A stretch of 9,792 nt of DNA from Deltaproteobacteria bacterium (GTDB lineage Bacteria; Desulfobacterota; Desulfuromonadia; Geobacterales; Pseudopelobacteraceae). Of this stretch, positions 1 to 7,900 are shown in pieces. Each line of letters opens with the position of its first letter. Position 1 is the stretch's first letter. Made by a program: the position numbers and the translations under genes. Below the pieces are notes generated by a model that had not been told where the DNA came from, made no database searches, and was given only the letters and a program-made list of their open reading frames with translations. The stretch spans positions 1 through 9,792 of the forward strand of contig JAURXC010000372.1 in assembly GCA_030654645.1 (NCBI GenBank), written 5' to 3'.

Positions 1-1196
1 ATGCCCATCTGTTCGGCGATCAGCGAGGCATTGACCATGTTGACGTCCTGATCGACCATGCGGTTGAGCAGCGCGCTGAGTCCGCAAACGGTCAGTGGGG
101 AACAGTCGTAATGGGCGATGCTGCCCGCGAATCCGAAGGTAACTTTTTCCAGGTTCTCATCAACCAGCTGGATGCCGAAGTCGCACATCACGCTCATCAG
201 GTTCAGGAAGGGGCGCATCTGGTCCATCAGGGCCAGATCGAAGCGGGGGATGTTGACCGCATTCTCCATCGGCTGGTCATCCAGATAGTTCAGGATCTCC
301 CTGGAAACGTCAATGGCCACGTTGACCTGGGCTTCAAACGTATTTGCCCCCAAATGAGGCGTCACCACCAGGTTCTTGTGGGCGATCAGCTGCTTGAGGG
401 TGTCTGTGGCGGGCGGTTCTTCGCTCCAGACATCGAAGGCGGCGCCGATTACCTTGCCGGAGTTGAGGTTGTCCAGCATGGCCTGCTCCTCGATGATTCC
501 GCCACGGGCCACGTTGAGGATGATCACGCCGCTCTTCATCAGGCCGAATTCACGGGGGCCGATCATGCCCCTGGTCTCTTCGTTGAGCGGGGTGTGAACG
601 GTGATGATGTCGCAGTTCTTGTAGATTTCATCGTGTGAGACCAGCTTGACGCCCAGGTCATGGGCGCGCTTGACCGAGATGTACGGATCGCAGGCCAAAA
701 CCTCGCACTCGAAAGCCTTCAAGCGGGTGGCCACCCGGCCGCCGACCTTGCCGATGCCGATCACACCGGCGATCTTGCCTTTCAACTCATGGCCGGTAAA
801 GGGGGCGCGCTTCCATTCGCCGGCTTTTAGGCTGGCGTTGGCAACTGTTACATTGCGGCAGAAGGAGAGCAGCAGCGCCATGGTATGCTCGGCTGCGCTG
901 TTGGTGTTGCCGAAGGGGGCGTTGACGACGATGACACCCTTGGAACTGGCATAGTCCACATCAACGTTGTCGATGCCGACCCCGGCCCGGGCGACGATCT
1001 TGAGTTTTGTGGCCGCGTCCAGCAGGGCTTTATCGACGTTGGTGCCGCTGCGGGTGATGATTGCGTCATAGTCGCCGATGACCGCCAGCAGTTCATCTTT
1101 CTTCAGGCCCAGCCTGATATCCAGCTGGATGCGCGGTTCCTGGGTCAAAAGCGCCAGGCCTTCCGCGGAAACTTCATCAGTTACGATAATCTTCAT
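1..1196 (-). CDS. serA: D-3-phosphoglycerate dehydrogenase SerA, C-terminus cut off by the window edge
   Basis: This gene encodes the cytosolic enzyme that oxidises 3-phosphoglycerate to 3-phosphohydroxypyruvate with NAD+, the first step of serine synthesis. Reading leftward from ATG at 1196 gives 398 codons without a stop, and the end lies beyond base 1. Visible parts are the N-terminal substrate-domain start MKIIVTDEVS, the NAD-binding glycine motif GIGKVG at residues 147-152, and the family signature with catalytic Arg231 (NVARGG), Glu260 (SEEPP) and His281 (TPHLGA). Residues from about 315 begin the extra C-terminal region (intervening plus ACT regulatory domain) of the long SerA type, normally about 525-540 residues in all, so roughly 130-140 residues are missing. 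A GGAG sits 7 nt before the ATG. The gene diverges from trmL. Identification is firm; whether the ACT domain is intact cannot be seen. Confidence 0.96.
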   Translation of the reverse strand, partial: MKIIVTDEVSAEGLALLTQEPRIQLDIRLGLKKDELLAVIGDYDAIITRSGTNVDKALLDAATKLKIVARAGVGIDNVDVDYASSKGVIVVNAPFGNTNSAAEHTMALLLSFCRNVTVANASLKAGEWKRAPFTGHELKGKIAGVIGIGKVGGRVATRLKAFECEVLACDPYISVKRAHDLGVKLVSHDEIYKNCDIITVHTPLNEETRGMIGPREFGLMKSGVIILNVARGGIIEEQAMLDNLNSGKVIGAAFDVWSEEPPATDTLKQLIAHKNLVVTPHLGANTFEAQVNVAIDVSREILNYLDDQPMENAVNIPRFDLALMDQMRPFLNLMSVMCDFGIQLVDENLEKVTFGFAGSIAHYDCSPLTVCGLSALLNRMVDQDVNMVNASLIAEQMG

Positions 1197-1231
1197 TGCA
1201 TATCTCCAGTTTCAGTGGATTTAATCCGGGC

Positions 1232-1260
1232 ATAGTAGACCCGACATAAAAAAAAAGCAA
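1232..1260 (-). promoter_or_regulatory. Candidate sigma70-type promoter of serA
   Basis: On the minus strand TTGCTT (1260-1255) and TACTAT (1237-1232) are separated by exactly 17 nt, and the spacer begins with a run of T. This would start transcription about 30 nt before the serA ATG. The hexamers match the consensus only partly (3/6 and 4/6), so this is an inference from spacing and position. Confidence 0.45.
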
Positions 1261-1296
1261 GCACGCCAGCGCCGATTAATGGTATACATACGCCCC

Positions 1297-1761
1297 ATGA
1301 AACCATTCAATATTGTTCTGATCGAACCGGAAATCCCCCCCAACACCGGCAATATCGCCCGTCTCTGCGCCGCCACCGGTGCCGTGCTGCATCTGGTCGG
1401 CAAGCTGGGCTTTTCGATTGACGACCGCTATCTGAAAAGGGCCGGACTGGACTACTGGGAGTTTGTTACACTCAGACAGTGGCCGGACCTGGCCACACTT
1501 AAGGCCTCCGTTCCCGAAGGGCGCTTTTTCTATCTCAGCACCAAGGTTGCGCGGAGCTATCTGCAGGCCGGATTCCGACCGGGAGACTTCATCGTCTTCG
1601 GCAAGGAGACCAAGGGTCTGCCGGAAGAGCTGCTGGCCGCCAATCAGGAAACATCGATCACGATCCCGATGCCGGCCGGAGCGGTACGCAGCCTGAACCT
1701 GTCCACATCGGCCGGAATCGTGCTGTATGAGGCGTTACGGCAGAGTGGGGGGATCGAATGA
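1297..1761 (+). CDS. trmL: tRNA (cytidine/uridine-34 2'-O)-methyltransferase TrmL (YibK type, SPOUT superfamily)
   Basis: The 154-residue product matches the TrmL/YibK family, which uses S-adenosylmethionine to methylate the ribose of the wobble base in certain leucine tRNAs. The E. coli protein has 157 residues, so this one is complete. The family motifs appear in order: EPEIPPNTGNIARLCAATGA at residues 10-29, FGKETKGLP at 101-109, and the trefoil-knot SAM-binding strand RSLNLSTSAGIVLYEALRQ at 131-149. The start at 1297 (MKPFNIVLIEP) fits the family; an upstream in-frame ATG at 1279 would add six residues. Neither start has a good ribosome-binding site. A TATACA at 1283-1288 lies just ahead, without a convincing -35 box, so a very short or absent leader is possible. 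The last codons overlap truD by four bases (ATGA), which indicates co-translation. The two enzymes share tRNA as substrate. Confidence 0.93.
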   Translation: MKPFNIVLIEPEIPPNTGNIARLCAATGAVLHLVGKLGFSIDDRYLKRAGLDYWEFVTLRQWPDLATLKASVPEGRFFYLSTKVARSYLQAGFRPGDFIVFGKETKGLPEELLAANQETSITIPMPAGAVRSLNLSTSAGIVLYEALRQSGGIE

Positions 1762-2987
1762 GTACAATCTGTAAAACAGATTGTAAAGCTGGCTACCCTT
1801 ATCTGACCGCTGACATTACCGGTTGCGGCGGCACGATCAAGGATACTCCTGACGATTTCCTGGTGGAGGAAATACCTGCCTATCTTCCCTGCGGTTCCGG
1901 CGAACACTGCTACCTGACGATCGAGAAACGCGGCATCACGACCTTGGAGGCTGTCAGGCGGATAGCCCAGAAGCTGAATCTGCCGGAACGGGATGTGGGC
2001 TATGCCGGCATGAAGGACGCGGTCGGCGTCACCCGCCAGACCATCTCGGTCCAGCGTGTATCCCCGGAGAGGGCCAGCGCGATGGAACTGGACGGAGTCA
2101 GGGTCGTCTCGGCCAGTATGCACACCAACAAGCTCAAGTTGGGGCACCTGAAGGGGAACCGTTTCCGGATCGCGGTGCGGGGCGTATCCGCTGATGCGGC
2201 GTGTACTGTTCCGCAGGTTCTGGCTCTGCTGCAGAGGCGTGGCGTACCCAACTATTTCGGATTTCAACGCTACGGTGCCCAGGGTAACTCGCACCTGATC
2301 GGAGCGGCTCTGCTGCGGCGCGACTGGCAGGCGGCTGCTGACCGGCTGATCGGGGAGCCGGACTCTCTGCGGGATGAACAGTGGCGCAATGCGGTTGTTG
2401 CCTACCAGCAGGGGGATCTTGAGTTGGCGTTGCAGCTGTTCCCACGCCATTGCCGCAGCGAGCGGGATGTGCTGCAGCGGCTGGTGAGCCGTCCCGGTGC
2501 GTTCGAAAAGGCCTTCGCCGCAATACATCCCCGGCTCAAAAAGCTGTACTTGTCGGCTTACCAATCCTTCCTGTTCGACCAGGTGGTTGCCAAGAGGATT
2601 GAGCATATTGACGAACTGATGGATGGCGACCTGGCCTGCAAGCATGTTAACGGCGCCTGCTTCCTGGTCGAAAACGCCGCTGCGGAACTGGAACGGGTCC
2701 GCTCTTTCGAAATTTCGGCCAGCGGCCCGCTTTTCGGCTGCCGGATAAAGCAGCCTGAAAATGAACCGCTGCGGATGGAGCTGTCGATTCTTGAAAATGA
2801 ACTGATACGTTCCGAGGATTTCGACCTGCCGGGAGGCCTGCGCATGGAGGGGGCGCGCCGCCCGCTGAGAGTGCCGCTGGGCGAACCGACCTGGCAGCTG
2901 GAAGGTGACTGCCTCCGGCTGGAGTTCTCGCTTCCCAAGGGGAGCTACGCCACCTCGGTGTTGCGGGAGATTACCAAGAATTTTTAG
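1758..2987 (+). CDS. truD: tRNA pseudouridine(13) synthase TruD
   Basis: The 409-residue protein belongs to the TruD family, which isomerises U13 of some tRNAs to pseudouridine. The catalytic aspartate is Asp87 in GMKDAVGVTRQ (residues 84-94), the diagnostic TruD motif. Other family segments are NKLKLGHLKGNRF (124-136), RGVPNYFGFQRYG (161-173), LSAYQSFLFDQVV (265-277) and the C-terminal LPKGSYATSVLRE (392-404). The E. coli enzyme has 349 residues, so this is a longer member; the extra length lies mainly in the inserted TRUD domain between the two ends of the catalytic fold. The ATG overlaps the trmL stop and is preceded by a G-rich stretch that can serve as a weak ribosome-binding site. Residues 1-12, before the usual YPYLTAD start, are probably family-atypical and coincide with a hairpin. 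No strong plus-strand terminator follows directly. Confidence 0.95.
   Translation: MSTICKTDCKAGYPYLTADITGCGGTIKDTPDDFLVEEIPAYLPCGSGEHCYLTIEKRGITTLEAVRRIAQKLNLPERDVGYAGMKDAVGVTRQTISVQRVSPERASAMELDGVRVVSASMHTNKLKLGHLKGNRFRIAVRGVSADAACTVPQVLALLQRRGVPNYFGFQRYGAQGNSHLIGAALLRRDWQAAADRLIGEPDSLRDEQWRNAVVAYQQGDLELALQLFPRHCRSERDVLQRLVSRPGAFEKAFAAIHPRLKKLYLSAYQSFLFDQVVAKRIEHIDELMDGDLACKHVNGACFLVENAAAELERVRSFEISASGPLFGCRIKQPENEPLRMELSILENELIRSEDFDLPGGLRMEGARRPLRVPLGEPTWQLEGDCLRLEFSLPKGSYATSVLREITKNF
1763..1785 (+). promoter_or_regulatory. Perfect 10-bp hairpin within the first codons of truD
   Basis: TACAATCTGT (1763-1772) and ACAGATTGTA (1776-1785) are exact complements separated by AAA. The stem begins three bases after the truD ATG, inside the ribosome footprint. 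It encodes the unusual residues TICKTDCK, which lie ahead of the conserved TruD start. Inference: it could tune truD initiation so that translation depends on ribosomes arriving from trmL. A protein-binding site is the alternative. Confidence 0.6.
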
Positions 2988-3001
2988 TCTAAAACGGATG
3001 T

Positions 3002-3144
3002 TAGCCACAGAGGTCACAGAGAACACAGAGTAAAAGCTGAGAGTTATAAACTGATTGATTCTGTTTACGTGTCACGGAAATGGTACACGTCTCTTGAATT
3101 ACAAGTATCTGATTTCTCTGTGACCTCTGTGTGCTCTGTGGCCA
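3002..3144. repeat. CACAGAG-type inverted repeat, MITE/REP-like, between truD and ackA
   Basis: The outer 29-nt arms (3002-3030 and 3116-3144) are inverted copies with five mismatches. Each arm holds three CACAGAG heptamers spaced 9 nt apart, giving a short direct repeat inside an inverted one. The inner 85 bp is AT-rich, has no coding potential, and its ends do not continue the pairing. Elements with CACAGAG arms occur, from memory, in many intergenic regions of Geobacter-like genomes. No target-site duplication is obvious. The RNA could fold back and help end truD transcription. Confidence 0.75.
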
Positions 3145-3179
3145 AATGATTTTTCCAAGTTTGGTGCTTTGGATACAAA

Positions 3180-3203
3180 AAAGCCGACATTGCTGTCGGC
3201 TTT
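3180..3203 (-). terminator. Rho-independent terminator of ackA
   Basis: AAAGCCGACA and TGTCGGCTTT form a perfect 10-bp stem with a 4-nt loop, 28 bp past the ackA stop. On the minus strand the stem runs into six T residues, a classic terminator. On the plus strand only three T follow, so any effect on truD read-through is weaker. Confidence 0.9.
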
Positions 3204-3231
3204 CCGGTTTTCCGTGTATCAGTGCTCCGGG

Positions 3232-4497
3232 CTATGACCGCACAAAATCCGGTTTGGCAAATGAGTATTCAAACTGCATGTGATCGGTATAGGTGCCGTT
3301 CAGGATGGCAACCACGTCTTCGGTGAAGACCAGTTCTTCGTCGGTCGGAATCACATAGACCTTGACCGGCGAGTCATCGGTGGTGATCAGGCTTTCACGC
3401 TTGCGTGTCATGGCGTTGTTGTTGCGGTCACGGTCGAGGATGATGCCGATATGATCCAGTCCCTCGATGGCTTTCTCGCGGATCAGGGCTCCCATCTCGC
3501 CCACGCCGGCGGTGAATACGACCGCGTCCAGTTTGCCAACAGCGGCCATGAAGGCGCCGATATACTTTTTAAGGCGATATGCCTCAATGTCGAGGGAAAG
3601 CTGGCAGCGTTTGTCGCCTGCATTGGCATTTTCAATCACGTCGCGACGGTCGGTAAAACGACCGGTGACGCCAAGCACACCGCTTTTCTTGTTGAGGATG
3701 CTGTCGATTTCCTTGGCGGAAAGGTTCTCCTTCTGCATCATGAAAGCCGGGATGGCCGGGTCAATATCGCCGCAACGGGTGCCCATCACAGCGCCTTCCA
3801 GCGGAGTAAGACCCATCGTGGTGTCAACCGAAATGCCGTTCTTGATCGCACAGTGCGAAACACCGTTGCCGATGTGCATGGTGACGATATTGGTGTCTTT
3901 CGAACTTTTGCCGAGCAGTGCCGCGGCGCGTTTTGAAACGTACAGATGCGATGTGCCATGAAAACCGTATCGTCGTACCTGGTGGTTTTCATACCACTCA
4001 TAGGGGAGGGGATAGATATAGGCGTGTTCCGGCATGGTCTGGTGAAAGGCCGTGTCGAAGATGGCCACGTGTGGAACTGTTGGCATCAGGGTCTGGGCTG
4101 CCTCGATTCCCTCAATGTTGGGCGGGTTGTGAAGCGGTGCAAGATGCTGGACTTCTTTTACCGCATCCAGAACCATTTCGTCGATCATCACCGAACAGGT
4201 GAATTTTTCGCCGCCATGAACCACGCGGTGGCCTACCGCGGATATTTCGTCAACATTCTTTAATACACCATGGACAGGGTCGGTAACGGTTTTTATCAGC
4301 AGGTCGATGGCAGCCTGGTGGTTAGCGCAATCCTGTTGATGGTGGTAGGTTTCGCGTCCTGGTACTTCGTGCATGATGAATGAATCACCGATAATAACCC
4401 TTTCAACCATTCCCTTGGCTACGATCGATTTAGTCTCCCAATTGAACAACTGGTATTTTACCGAAGAACTGCCGCAATTGAGTGCCATGATTATCAT
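3232..4497 (-). CDS. ackA: Acetate kinase
   Basis: This cytosolic enzyme converts acetate and ATP to acetyl phosphate and ADP, in either direction, linking acetate to acetyl-CoA together with phosphotransacetylase. With the start at 4497 the protein has 421 residues, and known active-site positions of the Methanosarcina thermophila enzyme fall at the same numbers: Asn7 in NCGSSSVK, Arg91 in GHRVVHGG, Asp148 in FDTAFH, His180 in RYGFHGTSH and Arg241 in MGTRCGDIDP. The nucleotide-binding loop TAGVGE and the PTDEEL glutamate (about 387) follow. A tail of about 20 residues after the usual end (TYTDHMQ...FVRS) resembles Geobacter acetate kinases as I recall them. GGAGG lies 8 nt before this ATG; an upstream TTG at 4512 would place the ribosome-binding site inside the gene, and a later ATG at 4488 is too far from it. 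No pta gene adjoins it here. Confidence 0.97.
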   Translation of the reverse strand: MIIMALNCGSSSVKYQLFNWETKSIVAKGMVERVIIGDSFIMHEVPGRETYHHQQDCANHQAAIDLLIKTVTDPVHGVLKNVDEISAVGHRVVHGGEKFTCSVMIDEMVLDAVKEVQHLAPLHNPPNIEGIEAAQTLMPTVPHVAIFDTAFHQTMPEHAYIYPLPYEWYENHQVRRYGFHGTSHLYVSKRAAALLGKSSKDTNIVTMHIGNGVSHCAIKNGISVDTTMGLTPLEGAVMGTRCGDIDPAIPAFMMQKENLSAKEIDSILNKKSGVLGVTGRFTDRRDVIENANAGDKRCQLSLDIEAYRLKKYIGAFMAAVGKLDAVVFTAGVGEMGALIREKAIEGLDHIGIILDRDRNNNAMTRKRESLITTDDSPVKVYVIPTDEELVFTEDVVAILNGTYTDHMQFEYSFAKPDFVRS

Positions 4498-4505
4498 GTA
4501 GTATT

Positions 4506-4510
4506 CCTCC
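4506..4510 (-). promoter_or_regulatory. Ribosome-binding site that fixes the ackA start
   Basis: GGAGG on the minus strand, 8 nt before the ATG at 4497. It rules against the TTG at 4512, which lies upstream of it, and against the ATG at 4488, which is 17 nt away. Confidence 0.85.
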
Positions 4511-4593
4511 AAATAAACAGAGATTTAGTTATAATATCAATAAAAATGGAACAACCATACTAAAATAAACATCTGAAATAGAACTGTTTTTGA

Positions 4594-4622
4594 TATATAC
4601 ACGAGACATGCATCTAATTCAA
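4594..4622 (-). promoter_or_regulatory. Candidate sigma70-type promoter of ackA
   Basis: On the minus strand TTGAAT (4622-4617) and TATATA (4599-4594) are exactly 17 nt apart, each matching 4 of 6 consensus bases. Transcription would start near 4586 and leave an AT-rich leader of about 90 nt. The surrounding 4498-4742 region is clearly richer in A and T than the flanking genes and must serve both ackA and the divergent ferredoxin gene. Confidence 0.5.
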
Positions 4623-4700
4623 CAAAATTTGTGTAAACGGTTTTGGGAAACGCTAATTTCTTTGCTGGACTTTTGAAAATCTGTGTGGTACATCAAACTC

Positions 4701-4719
4701 GCTCACCGTATAGGTGAGC
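4701..4719 (+). promoter_or_regulatory. 7-bp hairpin or dyad upstream of the ferredoxin gene
   Basis: GCTCACC and GGTGAGC are exact complements around the 5-base loop GTATA, ending 11 nt before the ribosome-binding site. No T-run follows, so it is not a terminator. It may stabilise or control the ferredoxin leader RNA, or act as a DNA operator in the region shared with ackA. Its role is unproven. Confidence 0.5.
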
Positions 4720-4730
4720 TAATCTTATAA

Positions 4731-4736
4731 GGAGGT
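4731..4736 (+). promoter_or_regulatory. Strong ribosome-binding site of the GTG-started ferredoxin
   Basis: GGAGGT lies 6 nt before GTG at 4743. It selects the GTG start; no in-frame ATG exists in the gene. Confidence 0.9.
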
Positions 4737-4742
4737 GAAATT

Positions 4743-4910
4743 GTGGCTCATACTATTACTGACGATTGCACAAACTGTGCAGCATGTGAAGATTCCTGTC
4801 CTGTTAACTCCATCAGCGAGCAGGGTGGCAAGCGCGTTATCGACGCAGATACCTGTATCGACTGTGGCGCATGCGTAGATACCTGTCCCGTAAATGCCAT
4901 CCATGCCTAA
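4743..4910 (+). CDS. Small 2[4Fe-4S] ferredoxin, clostridial type
   Basis: The 55-residue acidic protein has two cluster-binding motifs of the form CxxCxxCxxxCP: Cys9, 12, 15, 19 and Cys38, 41, 44, 48. This is the full complement for two [4Fe-4S] clusters, and the length equals that of classical clostridial ferredoxins. The two halves (DDCTNCAACEDSCPVNSI and DTCIDCGACVDTCPVNAI) show the usual internal duplication. It should be a cytosolic low-potential electron carrier, for example for pyruvate or 2-oxoglutarate ferredoxin oxidoreductases; its partner is not visible here. It starts with GTG behind a strong ribosome-binding site, is transcribed alone, and ends in a strong terminator, which fits an abundant single-gene message. 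It diverges from ackA, with 245 bp between the starts. Confidence 0.95.
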   Translation: MAHTITDDCTNCAACEDSCPVNSISEQGGKRVIDADTCIDCGACVDTCPVNAIHA

Positions 4911-4930
4911 TCAGCTTTGATGTGCCTGGT

Positions 4931-4966
4931 AAGTAAAAAGCCCGTGGTTACACGGGCTTTTTACTT
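4931..4966. terminator. Bidirectional terminator between the ferredoxin and beta-helix genes
   Basis: A perfect 16-bp stem (4931-4946 with 4951-4966) encloses the loop GTTA. The core GCCCGTG/CACGGGC is flanked by A5 and T5, so on either strand a GC-rich stem is followed by a T-run. It sits 20 bp after the ferredoxin stop and 21 bp after the end of the convergent beta-helix gene, serving both. Confidence 0.95.
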
Positions 4967-4987
4967 TTCCGGTCTGTAGTTTGCCGC

Positions 4988-7900
4988 CTATTTGATCACT
5001 ATATTGCTGATAGTGACGCTCCCCTTCAGGATACTTAAAGTCCCCACCGTAGAATAGCCGCTGGTCGGATCAAAGCTGGCGCTTCTTCCCCCTTCAAGCA
5101 GGACGCTTACCGGATTGCCGAAAACAGGGCTCTCCAGGAACGTGAAAACCTGTGCCTGAATATTGCCGCTACCGGAAACGCCGATCGCGTTATAAGCGTC
5201 CATGATCCTCGAATGCAGGGTAGGGGTTGCACTGTTCAGCCGGACATTGTTGTTGCCGGTGAAGGTGGCGGTGACGCTTTTATCGGCATCCATGTTAACA
5301 GAGCAGTTGTTGTCGGTTGCAGTGCAACCTGTCCAGCCGACCGTCGAATACCAGGCTGGTACCGCTGTCAGGGTAACCGTCTGCAGTTGGCTGAAAACTG
5401 CGCTGCATGTGCCACTGTCGCATGAAATGGCGTCGGGTGAACTGTAGACACTACCCGCACCTGATACGGAGACAGTGAGAAGGTAGCTTCCAATGCTGGT
5501 GAAGTAATTTCTGAAATTCGAGAAATCTACACCGTCTGAAACTTTCACGCCGGTTCCGCCGGGATTTGTCGCGTGGGTGGGACCAGTTGCCGAACCCCAG
5601 TAGTTATTTTGGGCAGTGATACCCTGTGTTGGAGTGTCAGTAGTCAATCCCCAGTTTGTAGAATTGCCGATGAATCTGCTGTTGCTGATATTGGGTTGAG
5701 AACTTCCAGTGGCTACCACCTGTGTCCATCCGCAGGCCGCAAATGTGCTGTCGGTTATTGACGGTGAAGCGGCATACAGTTCCAGGCCGTTGGTGGCGCT
5801 GTTCAGGACGCTGATGTTGGTCAAGAGTGGGCTGATGCTGTCCACATAGAAAGATGTCGGGCGGTAGCTGTTGTGAATATAACCGATACCGGCTCCGCCG
5901 TTATAGGCGCCGGCATAGTTGATCGTGACATAACTGAGAGCCGAAGCCCCGGCGTTGGGGGAGAGGTAGATGCCGCTCCAGTTGCCGGCGGCGGGAGTCA
6001 CCGCCCGCGAGGTGAAGCTGATCGGCAGAATACTGGTGCCAACAGCGCTCAGGGTGCCGTCTACCCATGGTCCCAAGCTGCCCTGGGCCTTGACTGTGAC
6101 CCCGGGATCAATGGTGAGAGTCCTGGCCGCGGCAACGCTGACCCAGCCGTTCAATAGATAGGGAAAACTGGATCCGGGCATGTCCCAGGTTCCGGAAGTC
6201 GTAATGGTGCCGCCCGGTACGGCGATGCCGTTCTCCCCGCTGCCGCTGGTGCTGTTGCCGCTCATGACCGGGAAGGTGTCCAGTGTGTCGAACACGATCG
6301 GGTAATAACCGCTGCCGCCAGCGACGATGCCGCCCATGTTGCTGAACGTGTTCGAGGTTAACTGTGCCTGACTGCTCCAGAACTCTATGCCGTGGGTTTC
6401 GCTGCTGCTGATCTGGCAGCCTGTAATCTGTGGACTGCAACTATTTACATACATGCTGGCAGGTCTATAGCTGTTATTGTAATAGCCGAGTCCGGCGCCA
6501 CCCAGATAAGCGCCGGCATAACTGATGTTGCAGTTGGCAAGCACCGAGGAACCGGAGTCCGGGGACAGGTAGATCCCCTTCCAGTTTCCGGCCGCCGCTA
6601 CCGTGGTGTTGCCATTGCCGTTTGTGTCTCCGGCGATACTGTCATCGGACAAAGAAGTGAAGGTTATCCGTCCGCTGGTGCTGTTGGCCGATAGGGTGCC
6701 GTAAATGTAAAGTCCGCTGCCCGAGAGCTTGACGGTTGCGGTCGGATTAATGGTCAGGGTCACTCCTGTTGCCACACCGACATCGCCGGTTACGGCATAG
6801 GGGGCGACCGTACTCCATAACTTCCAGGTCGCATTGGCGGCCAGGGTGCCGCCCCGGTTTTGGATGCCCTGGTAACTGTTGCCGGAAAAGGTCACGTTGG
6901 TCGGGTTGGGGACCGAGGTGGCGTCCAGGCTGACGGCATAGTAGCCACTTGCGCCGTTGTTGTTGATGACGCTGTTGGTGATGGCCGGCCTGGAATCGAC
7001 GCTTGCCCACAAACCGCTGTATGCGCAGTTTGCCAGGGTGCTGTTGGTGATGGCCGGTGAGGCGGCGTATAGTTCCAGGCCGTTGGTGGCGCTGTTCAGG
7101 ACGCTTACATTGGTTAGCGGCGGACTGATGCTGTCCACATAGAAAGCCGTCAACCGATAGCCGTTATGGAAATAGCCGATGCCGGCCCCGCCATTATAGG
7201 CGCCGGCATAGTTGATCGTGACATAACTGAGGGCCGAAGCCCCGGCGGTGGGGGAGAGGTAGATGCCGCTCCAGTTGCCGGCGGCGGGAGTCGCCGCCCG
7301 CGAGGTGAAGGTGATCGGCAGAAGGCTGGTGCCAACCGAGCTTAAGGTTCCATTGACGTATATCCCTATGGCGCCGTTTGCCTTGACTGTTACACCTGGG
7401 TCAACGGTCAGGGTCTGGTTCAAGGCAACACTCACCGAGCCGTTTAAAAGATACGGAAAGCTGCTTCCCGGTTTGTTCCATGTTCCTGAAGTCGCGATGG
7501 TACCGCCCGGCACGGCGATGCCGTTCTCACCACTGCCGCCGGTGCTGTTGCCGCTCATAACCGGGAAGGTGTCCAGCGTGTCGAAAACGATCGGGTAGTA
7601 ACCGCTGCCCATGTTGCTGAAGGTATTGGAGGTGATCTGGGCCTGGCTGCTCCAGAGTTCGATGCCGTGGGTTTCGCTGTTGCTGATCTGGCTGCCGGAA
7701 ATCTGGGGGTTGCAATCATCCAGATACAGAGTGGCCAGGCGATAGCCGTTGTTATAATAGCCCAGACCTGAACCGCCCATGAAGGCGCCGGCATAACTGA
7801 AGTTGCAGTTGGCAAGCACCGATGAGCCGGAATTGGGTGAGAGGTAGATCCCCTTCCAGTTACCGGCCGCCGCAACTGTGACGGAGCCGTTGCCGTTTGT

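Noticed and set aside
111..1235. Plus-strand open frames across the serA region (starts at 111, 646 and 885).
   Set aside because: They are antisense to serA, whose 398 codons carry all dehydrogenase motifs.
1747..1752. Run of six G just before the trmL stop, a possible -1 slippage site that would fuse TrmL to TruD.
   Set aside because: The truD ATG at the overlap and the normal lengths of both proteins explain the arrangement; the G-run more simply serves as a weak ribosome-binding site.
1644..3026. A 460-codon open frame antisense to truD.
   Set aside because: It covers truD almost exactly, reads as low-complexity R/Q/P-rich protein without recognisable motifs, and arises from the GC-rich third positions of truD, whose product is clearly real.
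3280..4263. Plus-strand open frames across the ackA region.
   Set aside because: They are antisense shadows of acetate kinase, which has every active-site residue.
4639..4665. Possible sigma54 promoter (GG ... GC) ahead of the ferredoxin gene.
   Set aside because: No GG/GC pair has the required 10-bp gap with the surrounding consensus; the nearest pair is 11 bp apart.
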